A stretch of 64,000 nucleotides of DNA, from assembly GCA_963514095.1 (NCBI GenBank), contig OY741268.1:2022001-2086000 (forward strand), given 5' to 3'. The DNA is from Eutrigla gurnardus (Eukaryota; Chordata; Actinopteri; Perciformes; Triglidae). Shown here one piece after another: positions 1-11,411 of the stretch. The translations under genes were made by a program, and so were the position numbers. The notes under the pieces were generated by a model, which was not told the origin of the DNA, did not search any database, and worked only from the letters and a program-made list of their open reading frames with translations. Position 1 is the stretch's first letter. Each line of letters begins with the position of its first letter.

Positions 1-362
1 GAGGACAGTAAAACAAGTACCTCTTGTGTGAAATGCAAGAATTACAACACGTCACATTCTGTCCATCATGTGGAGAATACTGAAAATGTTGAACATTGAA
101 AATCTGAGAAATTGGGGCAAGTTAAATGAAAAAAAAAATGTGTTCGTGAAGAGGGAAAAACTTAAATAGTTTTTAAATATAGTGTTGGAATTAAAAATGT
201 ATTGTATGTCTCTTTTCTAAATGTTTATATAATCTAAACCTCTGGGCTGACATCATGGTGATTTTGTGCACAGTGTAAGGTATGATTTCCTGCTATATGA
301 AGGTACTCCAGGGAGAGCAGAAAGTGTTTCCTGTTTTCATTTTTTATTTATTTGATACATAG

Positions 363-394
<32 letters not shown>

Positions 395-878
395 TACATG
401 GATATGTCATGCAGGGATGCTTATCACCATGCCTGTATACACACTGCGCTACTTACAGTATCTGCATGTATGTTTTCTCCACCCATTGGGTGCCCCCAGT
501 GGTCTGTCATGTTGTACTTTCTGTCCTATGTTGTCTATTGATGTCTTGCTGCAAACCAAATCGCCCTTAGGGGACAATAAAAAAGTTTGAAGTTTAAGTT
601 AAAATAAAGTTGTTATTGGTTTAACCTGGTTTTTTGACTGTTTTGAGTGGATTTACACAGTACGGGTCAAAATGTATTTTTTCCCCCCAACATAATACAA
701 GGGTTTTGATCCTAGTCATAGTCCTAGTCCTAGCTCATTGTATCTGACCAGTAACCTCCTAAATGTATCTGACCAGTAACCTCCTAAACTGTACAGGGCC
801 CTAATTTTCAAGGTGTGCTTTCCCTGCTGGTTCCATCAGTTTTAGATAATTTGTTTCTATTTTTGATGACTTGGGTGC
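1..878. other. non-genic flank with (TTA)n microsatellite
   Basis: I see no gene in this stretch. A (TTA)n microsatellite runs from about 366 to 395. An AATAAA-like motif near 575 lies in AT-rich sequence but is not attached to any coding sequence that I can recognise. A 20-bp segment around 745-785 is directly duplicated. Confidence 0.5.
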
Positions 879-1108
879 ATGGCAGATGAGTCTTCACATG
901 ATGTTTTTCTAACTACAATTATCGATGAGCTGGAAGATGTCACAATATCTGTCTTGAATGGTATGTCATGTTTATATTTGTATATATATATATATATAGA
1001 TACATATGTAAATCTTGATATTATTTGTCAGCTAACTGGTGAAATGGTGACACAGACACCAAGTACATTTTATTATCTAAACATTTTTTACATGGACAAT
1101 ATATATAT

Positions 1109-1750
1109 TAAAGGGGCCCTATTATGAAAAATCTACTTTTCCATGGTTTTCAAACCTAAAATTAGTTCCTGGGGTGTCAATAGGTCCCCACAGCATCAGA
1201 AAAGACCACCATATCCCTGTTTCTCTTTCTCAATTTGAAAGATATGCTCCAAATAAATGAACGGTTTGCAGAATGTGCTCTAAATGACGTGAGCGGCGAA
1301 TTTTGCTGTGTTATCTTGGCTCATTAGAACTTGCTCCAGCTGTGTGTTCCCACCCACATAATCCCCATGTGTTAGCTGTCAGTGTGATGTACATACAAAC
1401 CAGTAAACCAAAATGCCAAAATCAACGAAAGCGAGTTGGCAGTCCTTGGCTGCAGCAAGCCGATATTAACTCGCATCGTCGGAGCATCTACGATGGAAAT
1501 GTGCACACACGTCCATAAATGTTTGTTTGTGTGTGCTACACACTTCGCCGACAGGAGCTTTGACAACCTGGGTCGGTACAGCTCAGGATATGCCTCTAAC
1601 CTGAGGCCAAAGATTGGATCAGTACTGACAGTCCGAGAGCCAACCACAGACACTGAAGCGGTAAGTTTCTAAATATTATGTAATATGCCGTGTTGCAGTT
1701 TACCGTTGCTTTCTTAGCATTGGCGTGTTGCGCTAGAGTTAGCAATGGCG
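1109..1750 (+). repeat. interspersed repeat carrying a THAP-like exon
   Basis: The block starts with GGGGCCCTATTATG, which I recognise as typical of a teleost interspersed repeat. It encodes a peptide from about 1,408 to 1,661 (CLCATHFADRSFDNLG, then YASNLRPKIGSVLTV), with one stop upstream. The C-x2-H-F, LRPK and SVLTV pattern matches the second half of THAP zinc-binding domains (the CxxHF and AVPT signatures). A GTAAGT donor follows at 1,660. The zinc-binding first half is not convincing. It is probably a transposon-derived THAP exon rather than a host gene. Confidence 0.5.
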
Positions 1751-2710
1751 TGTTGCGCTAAAAGCTTACATTGTATTGATATTGAGGAACGTTGACGTTA
1801 CGTAGCACTGCGGGGGGCTTTTCCAATGTGAAATACCTCAAACCTGTGAAATAAGGCATAGAGATCAGTTTGCTTGGGAACGTTGTGTAGCTTGAATGCA
1901 CTAGCGGTTGTTCAGCTGATCAGTGATTTGACAACATCAAAAGAACAAACTTTTCTTTTTGCACCGCTAACGAAGGGATTTTATGAGCTACTGGCGTGTC
2001 AAAACATCAGTTATAGTGAAATAGTAACTTGTTCCACATATCAGATGTAGTTGTAAACTCTAACAGTCTGTCTGACTGTCTATCTGACTCTCTGTCTGCT
2101 TACACAGCAGCAGTGCACATCAGCGTCCCAACAACGAGTGACTTCTTCAAGCTCCTGAGGACTTCTGTCAACGAGGATAGTCCTATAGTGCAAGCCATAC
2201 ATTACAAGTCTCTGCAAGACATGTACAAGAAACCAAAACCCAACTGAGATACTGTATTCCAAATCCTTGATCTTGAGTTTTAAGCATTAAAGGCGGCCTT
2301 TATTGACAGTGATGCCGTAAAAGAAGAGGCCAACAAAGATCTTGGCTGCTTATCCATGTTTCAAAGATCTTCATCATGTAAGTGATTAACTTGGTAACTA
2401 GACCCATTCACAAAGCAACAACTATTGCAGGTTTTAACAATGACTTACCTGTATTATAGGTAATGGGTGAGCTGAGAAGGATCTTGGACAATGGTAACCA
2501 CAAATTCATTGATGAAGAGGAGATGGAAAGACTTCTCCACCAAGGTGAAATTTTACAACATTTGAAAGAAAGCTATGAAACCACCCATGACACTGGAACA
2601 CTGTGGAACCAACAATAATTATGCCCTTCAGAGTGACAAAATCAGTCAATGCTATTAGTCTGCCATAGCGCTCTTCAGGGCACTTGAAACACTCTTTCCA
2701 TCACCAGCTG

Positions 2711-3771
2711 CAGTGGCGCCGCCAGCCGGAATCCTGTACGCACTGTGCATACTTTTTTTGAAGTAGTGTAGTGAAGGTGAAAAAAATCAGCGGGCTAGAT
2801 ATTTAAATTATGCAAATCAGCGGGTGACACCAAACAACGTCTGCCCAAGCAAGTCAGAGCTTTTCTTTCTCTCTGTCACGCTGGTGAGGTAATGTCTCGT
2901 CTTGGGTTTTTGTCTTGTCATTTCCTGTTTATAACTCCCCTCTCGTTTCAGGTCACTTGCCCTTCCTCCATGTGTTCCCTGGTCTGATGTCATCCCTGAT
3001 CCCTGATTGTTGTCACCTGTTGCCCATTATCCCTCTGTGTATTTAAGTCTGCGTCTCCCCTTGTCTTGTGCCAGTTCGTCATATGTCTCTCGTCACGTCA
3101 TGTTCCACGTCACGTCATGTTCCACGTCACCTCGGTATCCAAGTTAAGTTGTTTTTGTTGCAGTTTATGTTTGAAGTCATGTTTTCCTCCAAGTGAGTGA
3201 TTTTTTGTTTATAGTGTTAGTTTATTTTTTAGAGTTAGTTTTTTCCACCTCGGTCTTTTGTTTTGTACTTTTGAATAAAGCCTTTTAAAACTGCTTGTCC
3301 TGCGTATGGGTCCTCCCTCCTCGTCCTCGTCCTGACACTCTCACACAGTGACCTGGAGAGATGCAGCCGCATTTGAGAGGACGATCGCGCGTGTGCGCAA
3401 TTGCGCATAGCGTGTGTTGGCCCCTCTCCACTACACAATACAGCTCGGCTCTAGTCTCGTCACCTCTCTGCTGCTGAGCACTGTGGGCCGAGCCGATGCA
3501 TGTCTTCTCTCACCGGGCCGGGAGAGTTATCATACCGTACTATGCGTGTGTGTCCAAGCGTGTGTGTCCAAGCGTGTGTGTGCGTGCGTGGAGTGCTCAC
3601 AAGCGTGTGCTTGTGTTTAGGGCGGGGATGGAGGGCACAAAAAAAATATTTGCACCGGGGCCTATCACCATGATATACGCTACAGATTTCACCGATACTG
3701 AAAACATTCGATTTTGTCTGAATTTGCCGATTCTGTGCGTATATTGAAATTGAATCCTCGCGGCGCCACTG
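2711..3771. mobile_element. non-autonomous hAT-like element
   Basis: The ends are inverted repeats: CAGTGGCGCCGCCAG at 2,711 and its complement CAGTGGCGCCGCGAG reading in from 3,771. A perfect 8-bp target-site duplication, ACCAGCTG, lies at 2,703-2,710 and 3,772-3,779. CAGTG-type ends plus an 8-bp duplication are the hAT signature. Without the nested LTR the element is about 592 bp and has no transposase. It lies inside an exon of the SAM-like gene, splitting FPS from the downstream proline-rich segment. Confidence 0.9.
2874..3337 (+). mobile_element. solo LTR nested in the hAT element
   Basis: The 464-bp block begins TGTCACG and ends CCTGACA (TG...CA ends). It is flanked by the 5-bp duplication CTCTC at 2,869-2,873 and 3,338-3,342. 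A TATTTAAG promoter-like box near 3,040 and an AATAAA near 3,274 are in LTR order for + strand transcription. A CACGTCACGTCATGTTC-type motif is tandemly repeated at 3,092-3,132. No internal coding region remains, so it is a solo LTR, most likely gypsy-type from the 5-bp duplication. The duplication is low complexity, but the termini support the call. Confidence 0.85.
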
Positions 3772-3849
3772 ACCAGCTGCACCAGCTTAAAAGCTGGGAC
3801 GTGCCAGTGAGGCATTGCTTCATGTCCTTCAGATAGAGTTTGTTCACAT

Positions 3850-6282
3850 TTTGTCTGATCATCATATAATGTCTATATACTAATATGTCTTTAATAGTGT
3901 ATCCTGTCTAACAAGTGTGTGGTCTTAACACTTTAACAGTGTTTGGCACAAGAAACAATAATTCCATAGGGACCTCACCATCAGGACTACACAATGCGGC
4001 CTACACAGAGACCAAAAGCCTTCACATGCGGTCAGAACAAAGGGACAAAGGGGATAAAAAACTACAACCGCCATTTTGGCTTTACTTTACTGTGGCTGAC
4101 AACCACAGGTACCCCAGGGGGTCCCCGGGAGCAGCCGTGAGGTATAAAACCTGGTGCCGCCTTAAGATTTTTCTCTTCCATCGCAACACGAAGTTGAAAC
4201 AGGAGGTGAGCTCCTCCACCGCAGCACACCGCTGCAACAGGAGGCGAACTTTTAATATCTGCAGCAATTCCTTTGTCTTAGGCCAGTCTTTTTCCAAACT
4301 CGCTGGACGAGCGACAGACTGTTTCCCCCCGTTTTCCGCGACTCGCCTTTTTCATCTTATTTTCTTTTTGATCCTGAGAGATCGCTGCAACCGTGAGATT
4401 CTTTGTTTGCCTGCAGAAGAGGAACGAACGGTTCCTTTGTTTCAGCGACCAGCAGGAAGGATAACCTCTGCGCCCCGCTCCTGTCTGAAGTCAGCTGACT
4501 AAATCGCCAAAACGTGCGATTCTATTGTTGCCCGCGTAAGGAAGCAACACAAACTGTTTTCTTCATTCGAGTTGATCAACGGGAAGGATAACTGCTACGC
4601 CCTGCTCTCGTCTGGACTCAACCGACTCGTCGCGTCCCCCGCTGCCGCCGAGGACTCGCAAACCACAGCTCGCCGTCAAGAAGCACCGCCGCCGCACAAG
4701 ACGAACTTACGCACATCGACAAAGTAAGAGGCTATCTGTCTGGGCAGAGACATAAGTTTGATAGTGTAGGATATGCTTGTAATTCTTAACGTGTTTTAAG
4801 TTTTGATCACGGACCGCTGAGTCCGTTGCTTTCTGTGTTGTTGTATTTGAATGCTGATTGTGTACCCACGCCGCTGGGTTTCATTTCGGTAACAGTGTGT
4901 GTCCAACCTCGGACACATTCACAAGCTCAGTAAGTGATCTACCATCAGTTAAAGGACCGGGGTCCCGCCGAACGAACGCCAGTTCATTCACGGGCTCCCG
5001 TGTGATGGTAATAGCTTACTGATCCTTTGTGTATCACGCGCGCATTCTCTCTCTCTTTGTTCCGGCTAAAGCTGTGCACACACCGGAAGAACTGCCCGAC
5101 TCGCGTCGGTAAATTCGGCGTCGGCTACTTAATATGGCCGACTCGAACAACGACATGGGCGGTTCACACCTACGGAATTACAGCCGACGCCATACGTTCC
5201 GCGCTTGCGCGAGATGTAATGTCTCCAAAACAACAGGCGGCGCTAATCTGTATTGTGGGCCAAAAAACACGAAAACCGGAAGTAGGCGGTCCTCTCTAGA
5301 CCGCCTTCTTCGATTCCACTGGTTATCTGGTATGTTTACCATCGTCACTTCCGGGCTTCACTGATTCGCTAGTCAAGCTGCTAGCCTCCACCAATCAGAA
5401 TGGTAAAAGAATGACCGACTCGAATGGCGGATTACACATTTGAATCGGCTGAAATGAACGCCGACGTGGGCCGATTCGAGCGACCACACCAAGTAGACTC
5501 ATGTCACGGGCGCCAACTCTCTCAAAGATGCCGATTTTCGGTCCGGTGTGTGAGCCCCTTAACACACATGTGCACACACATACACCGCCCCCACACGTAT
5601 CCTACGCCAGCTGTTTCCGTCTCCGGACACTAAGGAAATAGCTCCATCTGGTGGCTGTCCCCGGCCATCTCTCCCTCTCTCGCTATTCTATCTGACGTCA
5701 GCAGCTCCGCCCCTGAACGCTGTGAAGAATAGCTCCACCTGGTGGCTGCGCCCAGCCATCTCTCTCTCTTGCTCTCTCTCTCTCTCTCTCCACACACACA
5801 CACACACGCACGCACACACACACTCCACGTGTGTCTCTTCCTTTGTTTAGCTTAGCTTTGTGTGTTAGGTAGTTAGGTAATAAGGCTTTGTTAATTGCAG
5901 TGTTATTGATGGTGGTCATTATTACTGATTTTGATAAATCTTATTATATTATAACTAGCGGTCTCTTGTGCTTGTTGTGTATATGTCACTGGATAACAGC
6001 AGGTTATGAAGGCTAGTGCTCGAATTTCGAACTTTTTAATTGTTCGATTGTTTTTATACTTCTATGCCAATGATCACAATGATTGGCATGCAAGTATAAA
6101 ACCTTTATATTGAGACTGAATACAGTTTTTGGTTATCTTTTTCCTGATCCCAGGGTGGTGCCCCGTACATTCATGATTATATCATAATAATAAATTCAAT
6201 ATAATTATTAATATTGATAATCATATTGACATTAATAATTAGCTGTTGATAACCAAATCTGCTCCTGCTACTACCCCAACAT
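3850..6282 (+). other. probable LTR and leader of a retrovirus-like element
   Basis: No gene is evident. The sequence ends at a primer-binding-like site and precedes gag, so it is probably LTR plus leader, but I could not fix the LTR boundaries. A GGTATAAAAC box lies near 4,140. A strongly AT-rich stretch runs from 6,170 to 6,250. A 196-codon open frame over 3,915-4,502 shows no recognisable domain and is treated as fortuitous. CpG-rich promoter-like sequence occupies 4,600-5,550. Confidence 0.4.
5637..5823. repeat. tandem duplication and compound CT/CA microsatellite
   Basis: An approximately 88-bp segment is duplicated: the AATAGCTCCATCTGGTGGCT motif at about 5,638 recurs as AATAGCTCCACCTGGTGGCT at about 5,726. 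Each copy leads into CCATCTCTC. The second copy runs into (CT)n then (CA)n at 5,757-5,823. A TGACGTCA CRE-like site lies near 5,693. Duplicated enhancer-like units are common in retroviral U3 regions. Confidence 0.65.
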
Positions 6283-6302
6283 AATTGGTGCCCCATGTGA
6301 GG
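6283..6302 (+). promoter_or_regulatory. candidate tRNA primer-binding site
   Basis: TTGGTGCCCCATGTGAGG follows a possible LTR end (CCCCAACA) a few bases upstream. It resembles the TGGCGCCCAACGTGGGG primer-binding site complementary to tRNA-Lys, with several mismatches. Its place about 650 bp ahead of gag-like sequence fits that role. The tRNA identity is tentative. Confidence 0.45.
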
Positions 6303-6936
6303 GCTTCTTAAAACAGCTTTATCCAGAGATTTATGCACAATAACCTGAGAGGTATAGTAATAATAATGATAAAAGTAATTATTGTTATTATTAATGTAAT
6401 TGTTTAGAAATCGATTTTCAAGGATCGATTTGTTTGCTCCCTGTTACTATTTGCCAAGCAAATACAGTTGAGGGTTGCTTACTCATGTTGTGATTAGCGA
6501 TTTATTGTTTAACAACAATACTAACAAACTACACATGGTTAGGGATACTAAGACGCGTTATAACACTGTTATTACTCAACAGAGGTGCTAGAGACACCTC
6601 ATTGACAGTCCACAGGCTGTAAAAGAGTACCAACACTGCCATTGTCAGTCACAGGTCGACGCCGCTCACCTGTGCACCCACATCAGCATAACAACAAATA
6701 CATTCTTTTTCACTATTAAAACCAAACAAGTGAAGCCACCGGATTCTCCCGTTACTCGAGGAAGATCAGAGGATAGAGCCACAGAGTGTACCAACTCTAT
6801 GAACGTTGAAATTGTACCTTGCTGTTTCCACCACGGGTTCTAGCTTGAGTCAAAATTTCAAAATAATTCCCTAACTGTCCCTGTGGTGCATTTCAGTTAG
6901 CGTGCCTTTGGCAAAGAATTAAGTAAGCAGCCTACA

Positions 6937-8107
6937 GTGAGTCTGAGTTGCTGTATAGAACCGTTAGAAGGTGAAGCTGACCTCTCTAAAAGAGAACCGC
7001 CAGTCACCTTATCAGGTGATTTGCACAACCCCCCTCCTTTCTCTCCAGACATAATGGAGACCTTTTGTGAACAGTTCATCTCATCTGTGGCACAGAGCCT
7101 TCAGACAGGCTACTCTGAGTTTTTGCATAAACTAAACCTCAGTGAGTGCCAAGAGGAGATCAAATTGTTACTGAACAGCAGACCTGATGTAGTAACATCA
7201 TCCAAGGGTCCATTGTTAAAATGCTTGCTACTGACTTTTTACAAACAAACCTGTCTCTCGGTTCAGAGTAAAGCTCTCCTAGAGAAGGAAGCAGAAGCAC
7301 TAAAAAGCGCAAAATGCTTGCCTCCTCCACGAGGTTCAAGCAGCAGACATGAGAGCCATGCGCTATTTAGAGGACCTGCACCCCGCAGAGTCCGAGTCTT
7401 TGTCCTACAAAGACAAGTGGTTGAAGTCTAAACCAGAATGTCCTCCCTCAGCAGACTCGTCCCGTCAGTGTGATTCAGGCTTCCCCGACTCCCACTCTTT
7501 TTGTAGTGAAAATACGACTCCCCCGCCATGCAGAAGATGGGAACAGTTACCAGCGGACACAAGTCCTTAAGACAAGCTCCACTGAGAGACAGCGGTAATG
7601 GCTACGCAGCTTCCCATTGCTCCGACACAGACAGCGAAGAAACCAGCAGCGGAACTTACACAAGTTCTCCTCCAAAATCTTCCTATCTTTGAAACAAACC
7701 TGTAATTTGCGACGCACCTCCTCAACCTAGCTTAGTCTCGCCTTCACCAGGAAGGAAGCCACAGCGCCTCCGCTTTAAAGAGCTTGAGAGCATAGCTAAA
7801 GATATTCAACATTTTGATCCCGACAACTCGAACCATAATATTGACAAATATTTGAGAGAGTTAGACAACCACCTGATTGACCTACCCCATGCCTCCTCAC
7901 GTGAGAAGCTCAGGCTAGTCTGGAAGACCACAACCAGACACGCCCACAGTTTCATAGAAGCACTTGCAGCCGGAGCCCGGGACCGATACCCCAGACTTTG
8001 TGCAGCACTCCAGAAGGACTTTAGCCGGTACTGGGACCCCACCTCCGCCACGCTCGATGCCCTCGCCGTTCTACACAAGGAGCAGGAATCACCCAAGGAG
8101 TACTATA
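6937..8107 (+). pseudogene. retrovirus-like gag, 5' part (disrupted)
   Basis: Two segments carry gag-like protein. At about 6,937-7,431 and in the overlapping frame 7,349-7,570 there is a hydrophilic N-terminal region. From about 7,738 to 8,107 there is a capsid-like segment containing KELESIAKDIQHFDPDN, LREKLRLVWKTT-type helices and KEQESPKEYY. Frame changes near 7,430 and 7,570 show that it is inactive. The frame is interrupted at 8,107 by a solo LTR and resumes at 9,491. Coding for a capsid protein of an endogenous retrovirus-like element is inferred from position after the primer site and from the capsid motifs; I cannot name the family. Confidence 0.65.
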
Positions 8108-8452
8108 TGTAGCAAGTGCTAATGTGAATAGAGTAGGTAGTAGGCTAATCAGAAGATAAGGCGGGAGGATTAAATTGCTCTGATGTACAGAATGTGAATG
8201 AAAACCAAAGACAAAGGAAGTTGCTTGAAGTAAAGTGTATTGTACACAGATGGTGAATATATATATACACAAAATATACAGTTGGCCAAAAGCTTAATAG
8301 TGATAATTGAATTATCAATAGACTAAGTCTCGTTCAGTATACCTCGATTCAACAGGCAATGATCAATCACACACACAAATAGTAAATCACACCAGTATCA
8401 AAACCATGCAGCAAGTTGCTGCCAGCCCCAAGAGTCTTTTCTCGTCCACCCC

Positions 8453-8483
<31 letters not shown>

Positions 8484-9490
8484 TCTGTATGAGGTAGGTG
8501 GTTGTGTATTGTCCGGGAAGGGGGGAGAAAAGGGGATTGGGCTGGTGGTTGTGTGGGTGAGGGTGTGTGTGAGGGGATGCCTGGAGTTGAGCACAAAGTG
8601 CTATCGTTGGTGTCTTGCTGCTCAAGCAGACACATGGGTCTGGTTCCTTCCAGTCCTAGCTCGCCATCAGTGTCTCAGGGTAACCTGGCCTGCATAGACA
8701 CAAGGCCCATTTTAAACAATCAACAATAAATAAATAAATCACAGCTGTGTCACTTTCAGATATCATAAACTCCACAGTAAATAAAGTGAAATAAATGTTA
8801 AATCCACTTATTACTACAACTGATAGTTTTACAGGGTAAAGACATCACTTCCGGTTAGCATTACCATTTCCGCCTGCTAGCGTTAGCATTAGCGGCTAAG
8901 CTAACGGACCGTGCTAACGGCTAAGCGCTAACCGTCCGTTGCAGCACACATTAAATACATTTAACATTGAACCAATTACCCATACACATTTATACATTCA
9001 TCCGTAAACACATCCCATTCACAGAAACTGTACTGTACCAACATTACTGGAGCAACAATCAGAGCAGGCACGTAGCACTTAGCATGTAGCAGCTTAACAG
9101 GTAGCAGCAGCAGGTAACACACAAAACAGCACTCACCAATTCCGCTGTTCATTCAAGCACACAGTCACTGACTTGACCCAGATCGGCGGCCGTGGATGCA
9201 TCTAAAACAATTAACACAACACTGTATACCTTGCATTCTGTTACTATAATGACGATAAAGATGAGAATAGTTAGTTAGAGTTACCAAGCGGTCGGCTTTC
9301 TGCCACAGACAACGCCGCTGCTCCCACGCTCAGTTCACTCTCTCTCAGTCTGACCTGCTGCTACCACTACTGCCATATAACGTGCCTAGCGGAAGCTCTG
9401 ATTGGCTCAACCAACTCTCACGAGACATACACCAATCTCGCGAGAACAATGATGACGCCACGTCAACAGGTATCTGGGACCTGGGTTACA
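8108..9490 (-). mobile_element. 1.38-kb solo LTR inserted in gag
   Basis: The block has TGTAGC...GGTTACA ends and is flanked by TATA at 8,104-8,107 and 9,491-9,494, with gag reading through on each side. Promoter-like order is clearer on the minus strand: a TTATATGG box near 9,376, a GACGTGGCGTCAT element near 9,460 and a GGTGAGTG splice-donor-like site near 9,135. An (AG)n tract lies at 8,455-8,483. No coding domain is present, so I interpret it as a minus-strand solo LTR. The length is large and the 4-bp duplication is AT-rich, so a non-LTR explanation is possible. Confidence 0.68.
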
Positions 9491-9582
9491 TATAGGTGCT
9501 TCAGGTGCCTATGCTCAGGGCCGTACCTCCCCAGGACTGGAGGAAGAGCCTGCCTTCCAGTCTCTCTTTTTGCATAACCTGC
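9491..9582 (+). pseudogene. gag fragment downstream of the solo LTR
   Basis: This is the continuation of the gag frame that stops at 8,107. It translates as GAYAQGRTSPGLEEEPAFQS followed by LFLHNLH, a pattern found after the conserved tyrosine-rich motif of retroviral-type capsid. It ends abruptly in the CT/CA microsatellite. Confidence 0.6.
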
Positions 9583-9648
9583 ATCTCTCTCTCTTGCTTT
9601 CTCTCTCTCTCTCCACACACACACACACACACGCACGCACACACACAC
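9583..9648. repeat. compound (CT)n(CA)n microsatellite at a junction
   Basis: The CATCTCTCTCTCTTGCT start and the long CT then CA then CGCACGCACACACACAC order match the microsatellite at 5,757-5,823 almost base for base. Gag lies to the left and unrelated sequence to the right. Confidence 0.8.
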
Positions 9649-10249
9649 GGGAGACTGCTAGGGCGCGTCACTCACCGCACTGCTCCCCTGTCACTGCTCC
9701 TGTCACTGCTCATCTCCGGTAACCACCGTGAATCCATCTCCTTTTTTATTATTACCCCTAGTGTTAGGTCTCCCCTGGTTGATCCTATACAATCCCCACA
9801 TCGACTGGTCGTCCTCTGCCATCACCAACTGGAGCCCTTTTTGCCATTCTCACTGTCTTCACTCAGCCATAACGGCCACATACACCACCTCCGCCCAGGC
9901 CTATTGACCTCACCGGTGTTCCGGTTCAGTATCGCGACCTCCAGGAGGTTTTTAGTAAGGACCACGCCCAATCTTTGCCGCCCCACAGACCCTATGACTG
10001 TGGTATAGACTTGCTCCCTGGCGCCCCCTTACCCTCCAGCAAGCTATACAACATTTCTAAGCCTGAAAAGATGGCCATGGAGACTTATATCACTGACTCC
10101 CTAGCAGCCGGTCTTATTCGGCCCTTATCCTCTCCTTTGGGGGCGGGGCTTCTTTTACGTGGAAAAAAAGGACAAGTCTCTTCGCCTGGATAGATTACAG
10201 GGGTTTAAATGACATTACTGTTCGGAATAAGTACCCACTTCCCCTCATT

Positions 10250-11411
10250 GGGCCCTAGTTTTGTGGCGCAGCGCAGGGTGGCGCAGGGTGGCGGAGCCGG
10301 CGTAATGGAAGTTTCGACCCGCGCAGCCTTGCGACGGTCAGTTTGGCAGTTTGGTGGATGGCCTGCGCCAAGATGGGTGTGGCGGCGCAGCAGGGGGAGG
10401 CGTCACAGATGCAACTTGGTGCAGCGGAAGTTTCGTGGCCTCGCCGAGACTTCGCAAAAAGCCCGAATTACAGCTGGCGGAGTGGCAGTTTGGCTGACTG
10501 GCGCGCACTGCACACACGTCACCGAGACCTCACAGGCAGGTTTCCACAGTTCCAGGCACATTTAAATGCAATAAATAATCACAACAAAAACTATTTAATG
10601 CAACTAATTGAATCAACACGTGAATTTATATCTATATAGATTGTCCCGTCACATCTGACGTCAGATCAAAGGCGGATTGCACGCGTAACAGAAACTCAGC
10701 TTCTCGGACCAAAACATCTCCCTCTCTCTCTCCTGTTTTTCATATCTATCCACTGCTAATAAAATGCGTCTATGCCTGAAAAAATCGTAAAAAGAAAAAT
10801 ACAGCAGCTCGTGCCTGGTCCGCGCCTCCGCAGTATGGAGAAACGCGCAGCTTTGCCGCGAGCTGGAACCGGAGTTGAGGCTGCAGCTGGTCTGAGTGGC
10901 ACGCAAGGTCCCGGTGTCCCGCCGTTCTGGTGTTGGACGGGGAATCCGGTGCAGCTGTGGGGTGCAGATTTGTGATATACATGCCTAAAATGTGCCTACA
11001 ATTTCTATATTGATATAATATCGGCATTATAATTATTATGACTTTACGCACGCACAGAGCGTGATGCACGTGGTTGGAGCGGCGGCGCTGCTTCTGTCAT
11101 TGGGCTGTCAAGTGATGAAACTTGCACTGAACCTCCCCTAACGCATTAAAGGTGAGGAGAGGAGCTCATTTGATTGGTGAAGATCTGAATCGGCTGTGTT
11201 AATCCCAGTCCACGCCTTGTCTCCTCCTTGTCTCCCACTCACGCCTTCTTCTCCTCCCTCTTTCCCACTTGCGCGGGTGGGCGAGACGGGAGGCGTGCCT
11301 GCACTAGCCTGCGCGGTGCACAAAACTTGCAAAGTCGAGGCGGACACACCCCGTCGGCGTGGCGCAGGTGCGCTGCGTGCTGACTGCGCCTGGTCTACGA
11401 AACTAGGGCCG
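10250..11411. mobile_element. Harbinger-type MITE, copy 1
   Basis: The ends are GGGCCCTAGTTTTGT at the left and, in complement, CGGCCCTAGTTTCGT at the right. The RT frame stops at KYPLPLI and resumes at DSAFSSL, with ATT duplicated at 10,247-10,249 and 11,412-11,414. A 3-bp duplication and GGGCCCTA ends fit PIF/Harbinger. There is no transposase. The left subterminal region has GGCGCAGGGT repeats. A second copy in opposite orientation lies at 60,923-61,900. Confidence 0.9.

Noticed and set aside
3915..4502. 195-codon open frame
   Set aside because: No recognisable domain, proline and arginine rich, and it lies in probable LTR or leader sequence; best explained as chance.
5100..5480. CGACTCGAA-containing repeats around ATGGCCGACTCG as a small gene
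   Set aside because: The repeated phrase is short and the frames lack conserved motifs; no splice or domain support.
8367..8729. Short frames on both strands around the (AG)n tract
   Set aside because: They arise from the simple repeat and lie inside a solo LTR.
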